Notes under the pieces: generated by a model | Databases searched by the model: none | The model's input: only the letters and a program-made list of their open reading frames with translations | What the model was told of the DNA's origin: nothing | NCBI GenBank assembly: GCA_034003245.1 | Contig: JAVEYY010000002.1 | Coordinates: 1 to 64,000, forward strand | Direction: 5' to 3' | DNA: 64,000 nt | Origin: Perlabentimonas sp034003245 | Lineage (GTDB): Bacteria; Bacteroidota; Bacteroidia; Bacteroidales; Tenuifilaceae | Shown: piece by piece, positions 7,013 to 15,814 of the stretch | Numbering within the stretch: position 1 is the stretch's first letter | Layout: the number at the start of each line of letters is the position of its first letter | Made by a program: the position numbers and the translations under genes

Positions 7013-9148
7013 ATGGTAGAAAATGTGTTTGTAATTCTCCTGTTACTTTCAGCTGTACTGTCGACAGTTTTGGCGGTATACGTGCAGTTTAGGCGAAAGT
7101 CGCTCGATGCTCCGTCGCTGGCTTGGCTTCTTATTGCGGTGGCAGTATGGTGTTTTGCTTCGGCTGTTGATATGCAGCTACAGGCGAATGAGCATAGGGC
7201 AATATTTAACCTTATTCGTTATTTGGGCATAGTATCAACTCCGGTTTTTTTCCTATATTTTGCTCTTGAGTACTCGCGAATGTTTAACCAGTTTAAGAGA
7301 TTTTTGAGTTGGCCAGTATGGATTATCCCCGTATTATCAATTATTTTTTTGGCAACCAACAATTACCACAATCTCTTTTACACTTACACCTACGATAGTG
7401 CTGGTGAAGTTATTGTAAACTATAGAGCGGGGCATGGAGTATGGTGGTGGGTTTACATTATGTACTCCTACACCATTATTCTAATTGCATTTGGATTTTT
7501 TATCCGCATGCTTATTCAAAGCATTAAGGATCAGAGAAGTAATATTTGGCTTATTCTTATAAGTTCAACCCTGCCCTTTGTTTTGAATATTTTTTATGCT
7601 GCGGGTTTTCGATTCTTTGCGCAGGGCGATCCTACACCAATCGTTTTCGCTTTTTCATGCTCACTGTTCTTTTGGGGACTATACTCAAAAAAACTCTTCC
7701 AGATTAAGCCCATAGCCCTTAACGTGTTATTCAGTAGCATGCCCGATGGTATTGTTGTAACCGATATCAATACAGTAGTTATCGATATCAATCCAGCTGC
7801 TCTAAGTATACTTGGTATTGAAGGGGAAAAGCCAATAAGTAGAAAAGTGCAGAGTATTTTGCCATATCATTTCGATTTTTTGAATGGAAAGGCGCTGAAC
7901 AAGCTACATCTATTAAAAATTCGAGATAGGAATATTGAGGCCATTCATGCGCCAATTAGCAATGAGCAGCATCGAATTACTGGTTACTTCATCATCTTTA
8001 AGGATGTTACAGCCAGATACCAGTCGGAGGTCAACCTTAGGCTAGCAACACAAAGGCTTGAACTCGTCTCTGAAGCCGCAGGGCTTGATCCCTGGGAGAA
8101 TAATCTGATAACGGGTGAAAGGTTTGGCGGGATGGAAGTGTACCGGAATTTGGGCTACCTTCCCAGCGAGACTCCCAAAACTATTGAGGAGATATTTGAG
8201 CTTGTTCACCCTGATGATCTGGAGCATGTTAAACAGAGCTTGCAGGATCATTTCGATGGCAAAACGAGGGTTTACACGTGCGATTTTCGCGTTCGCGATA
8301 AAAGCAATGGATACCAGTGGTTTGCAAATTATGGTCGAATTGTAGAGCGTGATGGAAACGGAAATCCAGTGAGGTTTATTGGCATCACCCAAAATATCAA
8401 CGAAAGGAAACAGGTTGAGGAGCGAATTAGGCGAAAGAACGATGACCTAATTAAGGCCAATGCCGAAAAGGATAAGTTCTTCTCCATAATTGCACACGAC
8501 TTAAAAGGGCCTTTCCAGGGTTTTATTGGCCTTACTGAACTTATGTCGGGTGGCATGGGGAATATCGATGAGCAAACCATGCAGGAGATTGCTAGTTCGA
8601 TTAACGTTTCGGCTAAAAACCTCTACGAACTTCTCGATAACCTGCTTAACTGGTCGATGATTCAGCGGGGATACAAGCGCTTTAACCCTCAAAAAGTTTT
8701 GCTTTCATCCGTTGTCGATGAGGTGGACGATATTTTTGCTCCTCAGATAGCCAGTAAATCAATATTCTATAAAAGCTCCATCGATAGTACAACGTCGGTA
8801 TTAGCCGATAGGGAATCGCTGAAAACAATTCTCCGAAATCTACTTTCCAACGCTTTGAAATTTACGCTACATCATGGTACAATAACGCTTTCATCGCAGC
8901 TGGTGGGCAAGGGATTTACACAGGTTACAGTAAGCGATTCGGGAATTGGTATGCCCGATTCCATAAAGAGCAACCTATTTAGTATTAGCACAAAGGTATC
9001 GCGGCCCGGGACCGATAAGGAGCCCAGTACTGGGCTTGGATTAATACTTTGCAAGGAGTTAGTGGAGAAGCATGGCGGGAAAATATGGGTCGATAGCCAG
9101 GAAGACAAGGGCAGTAGCTTCCATTTCACCATTCCCACCTCCAGCTAA
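7013..9148 (+). CDS. Sensor histidine kinase with 7TM N-terminal domain and two PAS domains
   Basis: The chosen ATG at 7013 gives 711 aa and puts the first membrane helix (VFVILLLLSAVLS) at the N-terminus; an upstream in-frame start at 6872 would add 47 non-conserved residues. Order: seven transmembrane helices (about residues 5-225, the HisKA_7TM type), PAS (about 240-340), a second PAS_3-like domain (about 345-470, with WENNLITGE and FIGITQNI), HisKA with phospho-acceptor His495 in IIAHDLKGP, and a HATPase ending in GLGLILCKELVEKHGG. There is no receiver domain. The ligand is unknown. The next gene is another kinase, but 160 bp separates them. Confidence 0.88.
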   Translation: MVENVFVILLLLSAVLSTVLAVYVQFRRKSLDAPSLAWLLIAVAVWCFASAVDMQLQANEHRAIFNLIRYLGIVSTPVFFLYFALEYSRMFNQFKRFLSWPVWIIPVLSIIFLATNNYHNLFYTYTYDSAGEVIVNYRAGHGVWWWVYIMYSYTIILIAFGFFIRMLIQSIKDQRSNIWLILISSTLPFVLNIFYAAGFRFFAQGDPTPIVFAFSCSLFFWGLYSKKLFQIKPIALNVLFSSMPDGIVVTDINTVVIDINPAALSILGIEGEKPISRKVQSILPYHFDFLNGKALNKLHLLKIRDRNIEAIHAPISNEQHRITGYFIIFKDVTARYQSEVNLRLATQRLELVSEAAGLDPWENNLITGERFGGMEVYRNLGYLPSETPKTIEEIFELVHPDDLEHVKQSLQDHFDGKTRVYTCDFRVRDKSNGYQWFANYGRIVERDGNGNPVRFIGITQNINERKQVEERIRRKNDDLIKANAEKDKFFSIIAHDLKGPFQGFIGLTELMSGGMGNIDEQTMQEIASSINVSAKNLYELLDNLLNWSMIQRGYKRFNPQKVLLSSVVDEVDDIFAPQIASKSIFYKSSIDSTTSVLADRESLKTILRNLLSNALKFTLHHGTITLSSQLVGKGFTQVTVSDSGIGMPDSIKSNLFSISTKVSRPGTDKEPSTGLGLILCKELVEKHGGKIWVDSQEDKGSSFHFTIPTSS

Positions 9149-9310
9149 TTTTTCCGTATTTTTACTTTCTAATAAAAATTTCATTTCCATTTAATCCCAT
9201 ATAATAGCTATTGTATAATGTTTTTTTATTTACATTTAACCCAAATTAGTCATCATGAATGACGGATTTGGCCGGGACAAGCAATCCATCTTCTAAATTT
9301 TTTTCTGTTT

Positions 9311-12300
9311 ATGGCTAGCCTTTCGCACCTCGAACTCCAGAGTATTCTTAATTTTCTTCCGAGTACTACAATGGTATGGAGTGTTCAAAAACGTATGGTT
9401 ATTGCTGCAAACAGAAGCCTTACATTGGAGTTGGGTTATGACGATAGCTATCCAAAAAACAATTGGAAATCGCTGGTACACTTCGATGACATCGAAAAAT
9501 TCGAGGTTCTTGAAACAATCCATGAGCATACTGATAATAGTTTCTGCGAAGTAAGGTTTAAATGCGAAAATGGCCAATGGCGTTGGTACTCCATAGCCTG
9601 CAAGCAGGTTGATATTGAGGGGGATAAATTAGGCAATACTTACCTTCTTACGTTTATTCCCATTTCTCAACTCGATAAGTATTACCAGTACGCGGTAGAG
9701 AGTAGTCAGCGATTTGCAGTCCTGGCCGAGGCATCATTTGGAGGCATTGGGGTACACGATAAAGGGTTGATTATTGAGGCAAACCACGAGTTGTCGAGGA
9801 TGACGGGCTACTTTCGCGATGAGCTAATAGGAATGAATGGTCTTAACCTTATATCCCCTAACGAGCGAGATAAGGTGATGGAGAAAATAGTTTTTGGATA
9901 TGAGCATCCTTACGAGTCGGTTGGCCTACGTAAAGACGGAACTACCTATTTGCTCGAAATAAGAGGCAAGCAAATACCCTATATGGGAAGAACGGTACGG
10001 GTTACAGAGTTTCGAAATATTGATGATCAGAAAGCCTTCGAAAAGGCTATAGTTGATAGTGAAAAGAAGTATAAGGATATCATTGAGTTTGCTGTCGATG
10101 GGTTCCTAATAGGTGATAGTAAGGGTTATGTGATTTCTACCAATCAGCAACTTTTAGAAATCACTGGAAAAAGTAAGGAGGAGGTTGAGAGAAGGCACAT
10201 TACCGAATTCTTTAGCCCTAGGTCGCTGGATGAAAATCCACTCCGGTTCGACCTTTTGGAAAAGGGAGAAATTGTAGTCAGTGAACGAGAAATTTTACAA
10301 CCCGACGGGCAGGTGGTATATATTGAGATGCATTCCCAAAAAATGCCCGATGGTACTTACCAGAGCATTGTAAGAGATATCACATCACGAAAAAAATCGC
10401 AGCAGGAACTCGACCACGAGCAGCTACTTATGCACAACCTAATGGAGAATGTGCTGGATCAAATCTACTTCAAGGATTTGGAGTCCAGGTTTATTCGGGT
10501 GAGTAAGGATGTTCTCACCCGATTTAGCTGCTCAAGTCCCGATGAAATTATAGGGAAAACCGATGCCGATTTTTTTGCCTCAGCCCACGCCCAAATGGCT
10601 CGAATTATTGAGCAGAAGATTATTGAAACCGGAAAACCCATTGCTGGGCTAGTGGAGAAAGAGGTTTGGCCCGATGGGCATGTTACTTGGGCTTCAACAA
10701 CAAAGGCACCCCTGTTCGACAAGCAGGGTGCCATTATTGGAACCTTTGGAATATCGCGCGATATTACCGACCGGAAAAAGTTAGAAGAACACCATAGCAA
10801 AGCCGAAAGGTTTTTCCGACAGGTTGTGGATGCTACAAACGACGGTATCTGGGATTGGGATCTGCAAACCAACGCCGTGTATTATAGCGATAGGTATTAC
10901 ACCATGCTGGGATACGAACCTGGGGAGTTTGATCCCAAATTTGAAAACTGGGAAAATCTTCTTCATCCCGATGATGCATCCTTCACCAAAGTTTTGATCA
11001 ATAAGTATGTGCGCGAGCAAATCCCTGAGTTCAACGTTGAGTTTAGGATGAAAGCAAAGGACGGTTCGTGGAGGTGGATTCATGCACGTGGCAAAACCGT
11101 TGAGCGCGATCAAAAACAGAAACCCTTGAGAGTTGTGGGCACACACATGGATATTACCTACCGTAAAATTATGGAGGAAAAGCTGCGCGATTCCAATAAC
11201 CTGTTGCAGTCGGTGCTCGATACCATTCCAGTTAGGGTTTTTTGGAAGGATAAGAATTTGAGGTTTTTGGGATGTAATAAATCCTTTGCCCGCGATGCGG
11301 GCTTTAAGTACCCCAACAACGTTATTGGCCTCACCGATTACGATATGGGCTGGCGTAGCGAAGCACACCTTTATCAGGCCGACGATCGTCAGGTGATGCA
11401 ATTGGGACAGCCCAAACTAAACTTCGAGGAGCCTCAAACAACTCCCATGGGCACTACCATTTGGTTGCGAACCAGTAAGATTCCTTTGCGTGATGGCGAT
11501 GGGAACATTATTGGAGTACTGGGAACGTACGACGATATTACCGAGACCAAGAATGCTCAGGAGTTGATACAACTCGAACGGGCTTACTTTGAGCAGCTCT
11601 TTGAGAGTTCGCCCGAGGGCATAGTTGTGCTCGATCCTAGCGACTGTGTTATCCGTTGCAACGAGGAATTCACCAAGATTTTTGGTTACGAGCAGAGCGA
11701 GTTGGTGGGCAATCGAATCAACAATTTTATTGTGCCCGATGATCTAAAGGACGAAGGCCAGGGATTAACCCAAATTGTGGCCGATGGTAAAACCCTTATG
11801 CACGAGACCCAACGGAAACGTAAGGATGGCTCGTTGGTTCATGTCTCTATCCTTGGTAAGCCAATTTACTTTCAGGGTGGTAAAATTGCTGTGTATGGCA
11901 TTTACCGTGATATTACTGATCGCAAGATGGTGGAGGAAGAGCTAATCCAGAAAACTCACGAGATTGAAGCACAGAACGAGGAGTACAGGGTAATAAACGA
12001 GGAGCTTTACGAGGCAAAACAAAAGGCCGAAGAGAGCGATCGTCTCAAATCGGCATTTCTGGCTAATATGAGCCACGAAATTCGAACACCAATGAATGGA
12101 ATCCTTGGTTTTTCGCAGCTTCTCACTAACCCAAATATTTCGGAGGTAGATGTGAAGGAGTATGTGGATGTGGTGCAGAGTTGCGGCCGGCAGCTACTGG
12201 GGATTATCAACGATTTGATTGATATCTCCAAGATTGAGGCAAATCAGATTACCATCAGCGAATCAGATGTAAACCTAAACCAGTTACTTCACGAGCAGCT

Positions 12301-13147
12301 GTTACTGTTTCGACCAAAGGCCAATGAGAAAAGTCTCGAGCTAATATATTCAAAGGGTTTACCCGATGAGCTGGCGCTAATTCGTACCGATGCAGGACGG
12401 GTTAGGCAGATAATCAATAACCTGCTAATTAACGCCATTAAGTTTACCCACGAGGGAAATATCCATTTTGGATATATCCAGAAAGGCAAAAACCTTCAGT
12501 TTTTTGTAGAGGATACTGGCGTTGGCATTTCGCCCGAGGATTTTGATACAATTTTTGAGCGATTCAGTCAGGTTGAAACGCGAATTTCGGAGCAGACAGG
12601 GGGAACTGGATTGGGTTTGGCAATATCCAAGGCCTTTGTTAAAAAATTGGGGGGCGAGATTTGGGTGGAATCCTTAAAGGGCAAAGGATCAACTTTCCGT
12701 TTTACTCTGCCATACCGACAGGTGGCCAATAACGAGCTGGTAGAATACGTAGATTATGAGCAACCTATCGACCTAATTCAGCGGCAGGTGAATATTCTTG
12801 TTGCCGAGGACGACGATATGAACTATTACTACATCAAGGAGATGTTCTCGGCGCAGAACTTTAATCTAACCCGGGCAACCAACGGCCTTGAGGCCGTAGA
12901 GGTGGTGCGGAGTAACCCCAAGATTGATATTGTGCTGATGGACATTAAAATGCCCAAGCTCGATGGATACGGGGCTACGGAACAAATAAAAAGGATTAGA
13001 GCCGATTTGCCGGTAATTGCTCAAACTGCCTACGCGTTTGCCTCGGATCGCGACAAGGCGCTGCAATCTGGCTGCGACGACCATATCTCAAAGCCCATCG
13101 ATCGTACACAAATGCTAATTCTTATCAGCAAGTACCTTCGGGAGTAG
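9311..13147 (+). CDS. Multi-PAS hybrid sensor histidine kinase / response regulator
   Basis: A 1278-aa protein without signal peptide or membrane helices, hence cytosolic. It is built of about seven consecutive PAS/PAC modules (residues 20-890; PAC ends are marked by recurring 'DIT.RK' motifs such as IVRDITSRK, ISRDITDRK and IYRDITDRK). A coiled linker, HisKA with phospho-acceptor His922 (NMSHEIRTPMNG), a HATPase (DTGVGI, GGTGLGLAI) and a C-terminal receiver with phospho-acceptor Asp1211 (VLMDIKMP) follow. No output domain or partner regulator gene is adjacent, so signal transfer goes to a separate phosphotransfer protein or acts within the protein. Confidence 0.92.
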   Translation: MASLSHLELQSILNFLPSTTMVWSVQKRMVIAANRSLTLELGYDDSYPKNNWKSLVHFDDIEKFEVLETIHEHTDNSFCEVRFKCENGQWRWYSIACKQVDIEGDKLGNTYLLTFIPISQLDKYYQYAVESSQRFAVLAEASFGGIGVHDKGLIIEANHELSRMTGYFRDELIGMNGLNLISPNERDKVMEKIVFGYEHPYESVGLRKDGTTYLLEIRGKQIPYMGRTVRVTEFRNIDDQKAFEKAIVDSEKKYKDIIEFAVDGFLIGDSKGYVISTNQQLLEITGKSKEEVERRHITEFFSPRSLDENPLRFDLLEKGEIVVSEREILQPDGQVVYIEMHSQKMPDGTYQSIVRDITSRKKSQQELDHEQLLMHNLMENVLDQIYFKDLESRFIRVSKDVLTRFSCSSPDEIIGKTDADFFASAHAQMARIIEQKIIETGKPIAGLVEKEVWPDGHVTWASTTKAPLFDKQGAIIGTFGISRDITDRKKLEEHHSKAERFFRQVVDATNDGIWDWDLQTNAVYYSDRYYTMLGYEPGEFDPKFENWENLLHPDDASFTKVLINKYVREQIPEFNVEFRMKAKDGSWRWIHARGKTVERDQKQKPLRVVGTHMDITYRKIMEEKLRDSNNLLQSVLDTIPVRVFWKDKNLRFLGCNKSFARDAGFKYPNNVIGLTDYDMGWRSEAHLYQADDRQVMQLGQPKLNFEEPQTTPMGTTIWLRTSKIPLRDGDGNIIGVLGTYDDITETKNAQELIQLERAYFEQLFESSPEGIVVLDPSDCVIRCNEEFTKIFGYEQSELVGNRINNFIVPDDLKDEGQGLTQIVADGKTLMHETQRKRKDGSLVHVSILGKPIYFQGGKIAVYGIYRDITDRKMVEEELIQKTHEIEAQNEEYRVINEELYEAKQKAEESDRLKSAFLANMSHEIRTPMNGILGFSQLLTNPNISEVDVKEYVDVVQSCGRQLLGIINDLIDISKIEANQITISESDVNLNQLLHEQLLLFRPKANEKSLELIYSKGLPDELALIRTDAGRVRQIINNLLINAIKFTHEGNIHFGYIQKGKNLQFFVEDTGVGISPEDFDTIFERFSQVETRISEQTGGTGLGLAISKAFVKKLGGEIWVESLKGKGSTFRFTLPYRQVANNELVEYVDYEQPIDLIQRQVNILVAEDDDMNYYYIKEMFSAQNFNLTRATNGLEAVEVVRSNPKIDIVLMDIKMPKLDGYGATEQIKRIRADLPVIAQTAYAFASDRDKALQSGCDDHISKPIDRTQMLILISKYLRE

Positions 13148-13159
13148 GTTAGTTTATAG

Positions 13160-13347
13160 CTCTTCGCCCTTCGCCCTTGGCCCTCTGCTTTGGTCTTCCC
13201 TCGTCAACCTCCAAAAAACGTCGGTTTACGAGGCAGGCGTCTTCGGTTCTACTTGTCGGTAGACAGGCTTCGATATTCAATATTCGATATTCAATATTTC
13301 TCTTTGCCCTTTGCTCCCTGCTCTTTGCCTCTGTCTTCGGTCTTCTC
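13160..13347. repeat. Cluster of three heptamer arrays and imperfect direct repeats
   Basis: Between the hybrid kinase and der (13148-13441) no gene is seen. Three adjacent arrays have a 7-base period: 13160-13201 (CCCTTCG-like), 13271-13298 (CGATATT, CAATATT, CGATATT, CAATATT, four exact alternating units) and 13299-13347 (GCCCTTT/GCTCTTT-like). A 37-bp segment at 13190-13226 recurs imperfectly at 13337-13373 (shared GGTCTTC.CTCGT.AACC.CCAAAAA). A degenerate relative of the 1466 palindrome element lies at 13248-13272. Confidence 0.7.
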
Positions 13348-13441
13348 TCGTTAACCGCCAAAAAGCGTCGATTCCTCTCGTCAGAAAGCCAAGAAGAGGC
13401 TTCTTCCGAGACGCGCGAGACAGGTGACTTACGATTTCCAA

Positions 13442-14749
13442 CTACTTCTGCCTAAAGAAAACCTGAATGGGTACTCCGGAAAAGTTAAAATGCTCTCGTA
13501 TTTTATTCTCGATGTAGCGTTTGTATGGTTCCCGGATATACTGAGGGAGGTTACAGAAAAACGCAAACGAGGGTGCGTAAGTGGGCAACTGTGTGGCGTA
13601 CTTAATTTTGATAAATTTCCCTTTCCATGCGGGAGGTGGATAAGCATCCACAACCTCCTGGGTAAACTCGTTAAGGGTTGAGGTTGGTATTCGCCGTTTG
13701 CGGTTCTCGTAAACCTGCATGGCCTCTTCGAGCACCTTAAGAATTCGCTGCTTAGTAATAGCCGAAGTAAAAATAATGGGGATATCGTTAAATGGCGCAA
13801 TACGTTCTTTAATTGCCTGGGTGTACTCGGCAGTGGTATTATTCACTTTTTCAACCAGGTCCCACTTGTTTACCACAAGCACTACTCCCTTGCGGTTCTT
13901 AAGAATAAGGTTGAAAATATGCATATCCTGCGATTCAATACCCTGAGTCGCATCTACCATTAGTATGCATACATCGGAATTCTCGATGGTCCTGATGGAG
14001 CGCATTACGGAGTAGAACTCCAGATCCTCGGTTACCTTTCCTTTTTTGCGGAGCCCTGCGGTATCGATAATTATAAAATCGTGGCCAAACTTGTTGTAAC
14101 GGCTGTGAACGGAGTCGCGAGTTGTTCCAGCAATTGGTGTTACAATATTGCGCTCCTCGCCAACCAGCGCATTAATAAGTGATGATTTGCCCACATTTGG
14201 CCTACCTACTATAGAGATACGAGGAATTTCGGTTTCCTCCTCCTCGGTTGTATCCTTTTTAAAGTACTTCAGCACTTCGTCGAGCAGGTCGCCAGTACCA
14301 CTGCCATTCATGGCAGAGATGGACCAAATGTCGCCTAGGCCTAGGTTATAGAACTCGTACGATTCCTGCTGACGCTGGTAGTTATCCACCTTGTTGGCCA
14401 CAAGGATCACTTTCTTCTCCGAACGGCGTAAAAGGTTGGCAACCTCAATGTCCATATCAGTAACTCCCGAGGCTGTGTCCACAAGAAAAAGAATCACATC
14501 AGCCTCTTCGATTGCGATCTTCACCTGCTTGCGGATTTCACCCTCAAATATGTCTTCGGAGTTTACCACCCAACCTCCGGTATCAATCACCGAGAACTCA
14601 ACACCATTCCAGTCCGATTTGCCGTATATTCGGTCGCGGGTTACACCAGCCACCTCATCAACAATGGCCTTGCGTTGGCCAACAAGCCTGTTAAACAGTG
14701 TCGATTTGCCCACGTTGGGCCGCCCAACTATTGCCACTATATTTCCCAT
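13442..14749 (-). CDS. der: Ribosome biogenesis GTPase Der (EngA)
   Basis: 435 aa, the usual length for Bacteroidota Der. Two tandem GTPase domains are visible: the first P-loop GRPNVGKST at residues 8-16 with switch DTGG and NKVD, and the second GRPNVGKSS near 181 with DTAG and NKWD. A C-terminal KH-like domain follows (about 350-435). Der is essential for 50S subunit assembly. It stands beside era, another ribosome-assembly GTPase, in the same orientation, separated by a 118-bp spacer with a heptamer repeat. The start at MGNIVAIVG is fixed by homology. Confidence 0.97.
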   Translation of the reverse strand: MGNIVAIVGRPNVGKSTLFNRLVGQRKAIVDEVAGVTRDRIYGKSDWNGVEFSVIDTGGWVVNSEDIFEGEIRKQVKIAIEEADVILFLVDTASGVTDMDIEVANLLRRSEKKVILVANKVDNYQRQQESYEFYNLGLGDIWSISAMNGSGTGDLLDEVLKYFKKDTTEEEETEIPRISIVGRPNVGKSSLINALVGEERNIVTPIAGTTRDSVHSRYNKFGHDFIIIDTAGLRKKGKVTEDLEFYSVMRSIRTIENSDVCILMVDATQGIESQDMHIFNLILKNRKGVVLVVNKWDLVEKVNNTTAEYTQAIKERIAPFNDIPIIFTSAITKQRILKVLEEAMQVYENRKRRIPTSTLNEFTQEVVDAYPPPAWKGKFIKIKYATQLPTYAPSFAFFCNLPQYIREPYKRYIENKIREHFNFSGVPIQVFFRQK

Positions 14750-14812
14750 ATCTCCAGTATAATTTCTTTTGTAAAATATTAAAAGCTTTTGGTTTAAGTT
14801 TGATGTTGAATC

Positions 14813-14862
14813 TCATCACTCGTCACCCGTCACTTGTCACTTCTCATTTTGTCACTTGTCAC
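14813..14862. repeat. Degenerate heptanucleotide repeat (TTGTCAC-like) between era and der
   Basis: Units TCATCAC, TCGTCAC, CCGTCAC, TTGTCAC, TTCTCAT, then an 8-base unit TTTGTCAC and TTGTCAC fill the spacer right after the era stop codon. The 7-base period is clear, with one slipped unit. Confidence 0.7.
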
Positions 14863-14867
14863 CATCC

Positions 14868-15746
14868 CTATAAATACCCAAACCTTTTCAGCTTAGCCTC
14901 GTCGTCGCGCCAGTTGGGATCAACCTTCACGTACATTTCGAGGAAGACTTTTTTCTCTAAGAATTTCTCCAGTTCCAGCCGTGCCTCGGTTCCTACTTTC
15001 TTCAGCATCTTGCCCTGATGGCCAATGATAATGCCCTTCTGCGTATCGCGCGAAACATATATTAATGCTCTGATTCTATCAATATCATCGCCCTCGTTGT
15101 ACTCCTCTATTACCACTTCAACCGAGTAGGGTATCTCCTTTTGGTAGGAAGTAAGCACTTTTTCGCGAATAATCTCCGAGGCAAAAAACCTAAGCGTGCG
15201 GTCAGTTAGCGTGTCTTTTGGGAAGAATTCAGGCCCCTCGGGCAAGTTTTTAAGGATAGCGTTAAAGATTATGTCGAGGTTGAATTTATGTAGCGCCGAG
15301 GCGGGAATAATCATGGCCGAGGGTAGCATGTTTTGCCACATCTGCACCATGGTCTCCAACTTCGACTGGTCGCTAAGATCTACTTTGTTGATTACAAGGA
15401 TAATTGGCACGTTCTGCTGGCAAAGCGAATCGAGGAACTCCTGATTCTTATTGGGAGTTTCCTGTGTATCGGTGATGTAGAGGATTACATCGGCATCCTC
15501 AAGCGCTTCTTTTACAAAGCGCATCATCGATTCCTGTAGCTTGTAGGCAGGTTTGAGAACTCCGGGTGTATCGGAGTAAACAATCTGAAAATCTTCGCCA
15601 TTAACTATACCCATAATGCGATGACGCGTAGTTTGCGCCTTGCTGGTGATAATCGAAAGACGCTCGCCCACCAGGGCGTTCATTAGCGTAGACTTACCCA
15701 CGTTGGGGTTGCCAATAATATTTACAAATCCTGAGCGGTGTGCCAT
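14868..15746 (-). CDS. era: GTPase Era
   Basis: 292 aa. An N-terminal GTPase domain shows GNPNVGKST (residues 12-20), SDTPGV and NKVD, and the family-specific SIITSKAQTTRHRI effector region. A C-terminal KH domain (about 200-290) carries GHQGKMLKKVGTEAR, which binds the 3' end of 16S rRNA. Era acts in 30S maturation and couples ribosome assembly to growth. A TAnnTTTG promoter element lies 29 bases upstream of the ATG, so era appears to have its own promoter, with der possibly read through. Confidence 0.97.
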   Translation of the reverse strand: MAHRSGFVNIIGNPNVGKSTLMNALVGERLSIITSKAQTTRHRIMGIVNGEDFQIVYSDTPGVLKPAYKLQESMMRFVKEALEDADVILYITDTQETPNKNQEFLDSLCQQNVPIILVINKVDLSDQSKLETMVQMWQNMLPSAMIIPASALHKFNLDIIFNAILKNLPEGPEFFPKDTLTDRTLRFFASEIIREKVLTSYQKEIPYSVEVVIEEYNEGDDIDRIRALIYVSRDTQKGIIIGHQGKMLKKVGTEARLELEKFLEKKVFLEMYVKVDPNWRDDEAKLKRFGYL

Positions 15747-15774
15747 TGTGCTGAATTACAATTTTTTTGGGCTG

Positions 15775-15782
15775 CAAAGATA
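15775..15782 (-). promoter_or_regulatory. Putative -7 promoter element (TATCTTTG) of era
   Basis: On the minus strand TATCTTTG followed by CAGC matches the Bacteroidota TAnnTTTG box and lies 29-36 bases before the era start. The same octamer recurs upstream of the RluB-like gene and the retropepsin gene. Confidence 0.6.
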
Positions 15783-15814
15783 GCAACATTTTGTGCTATT
15801 TCCCTCTTTTTCCA

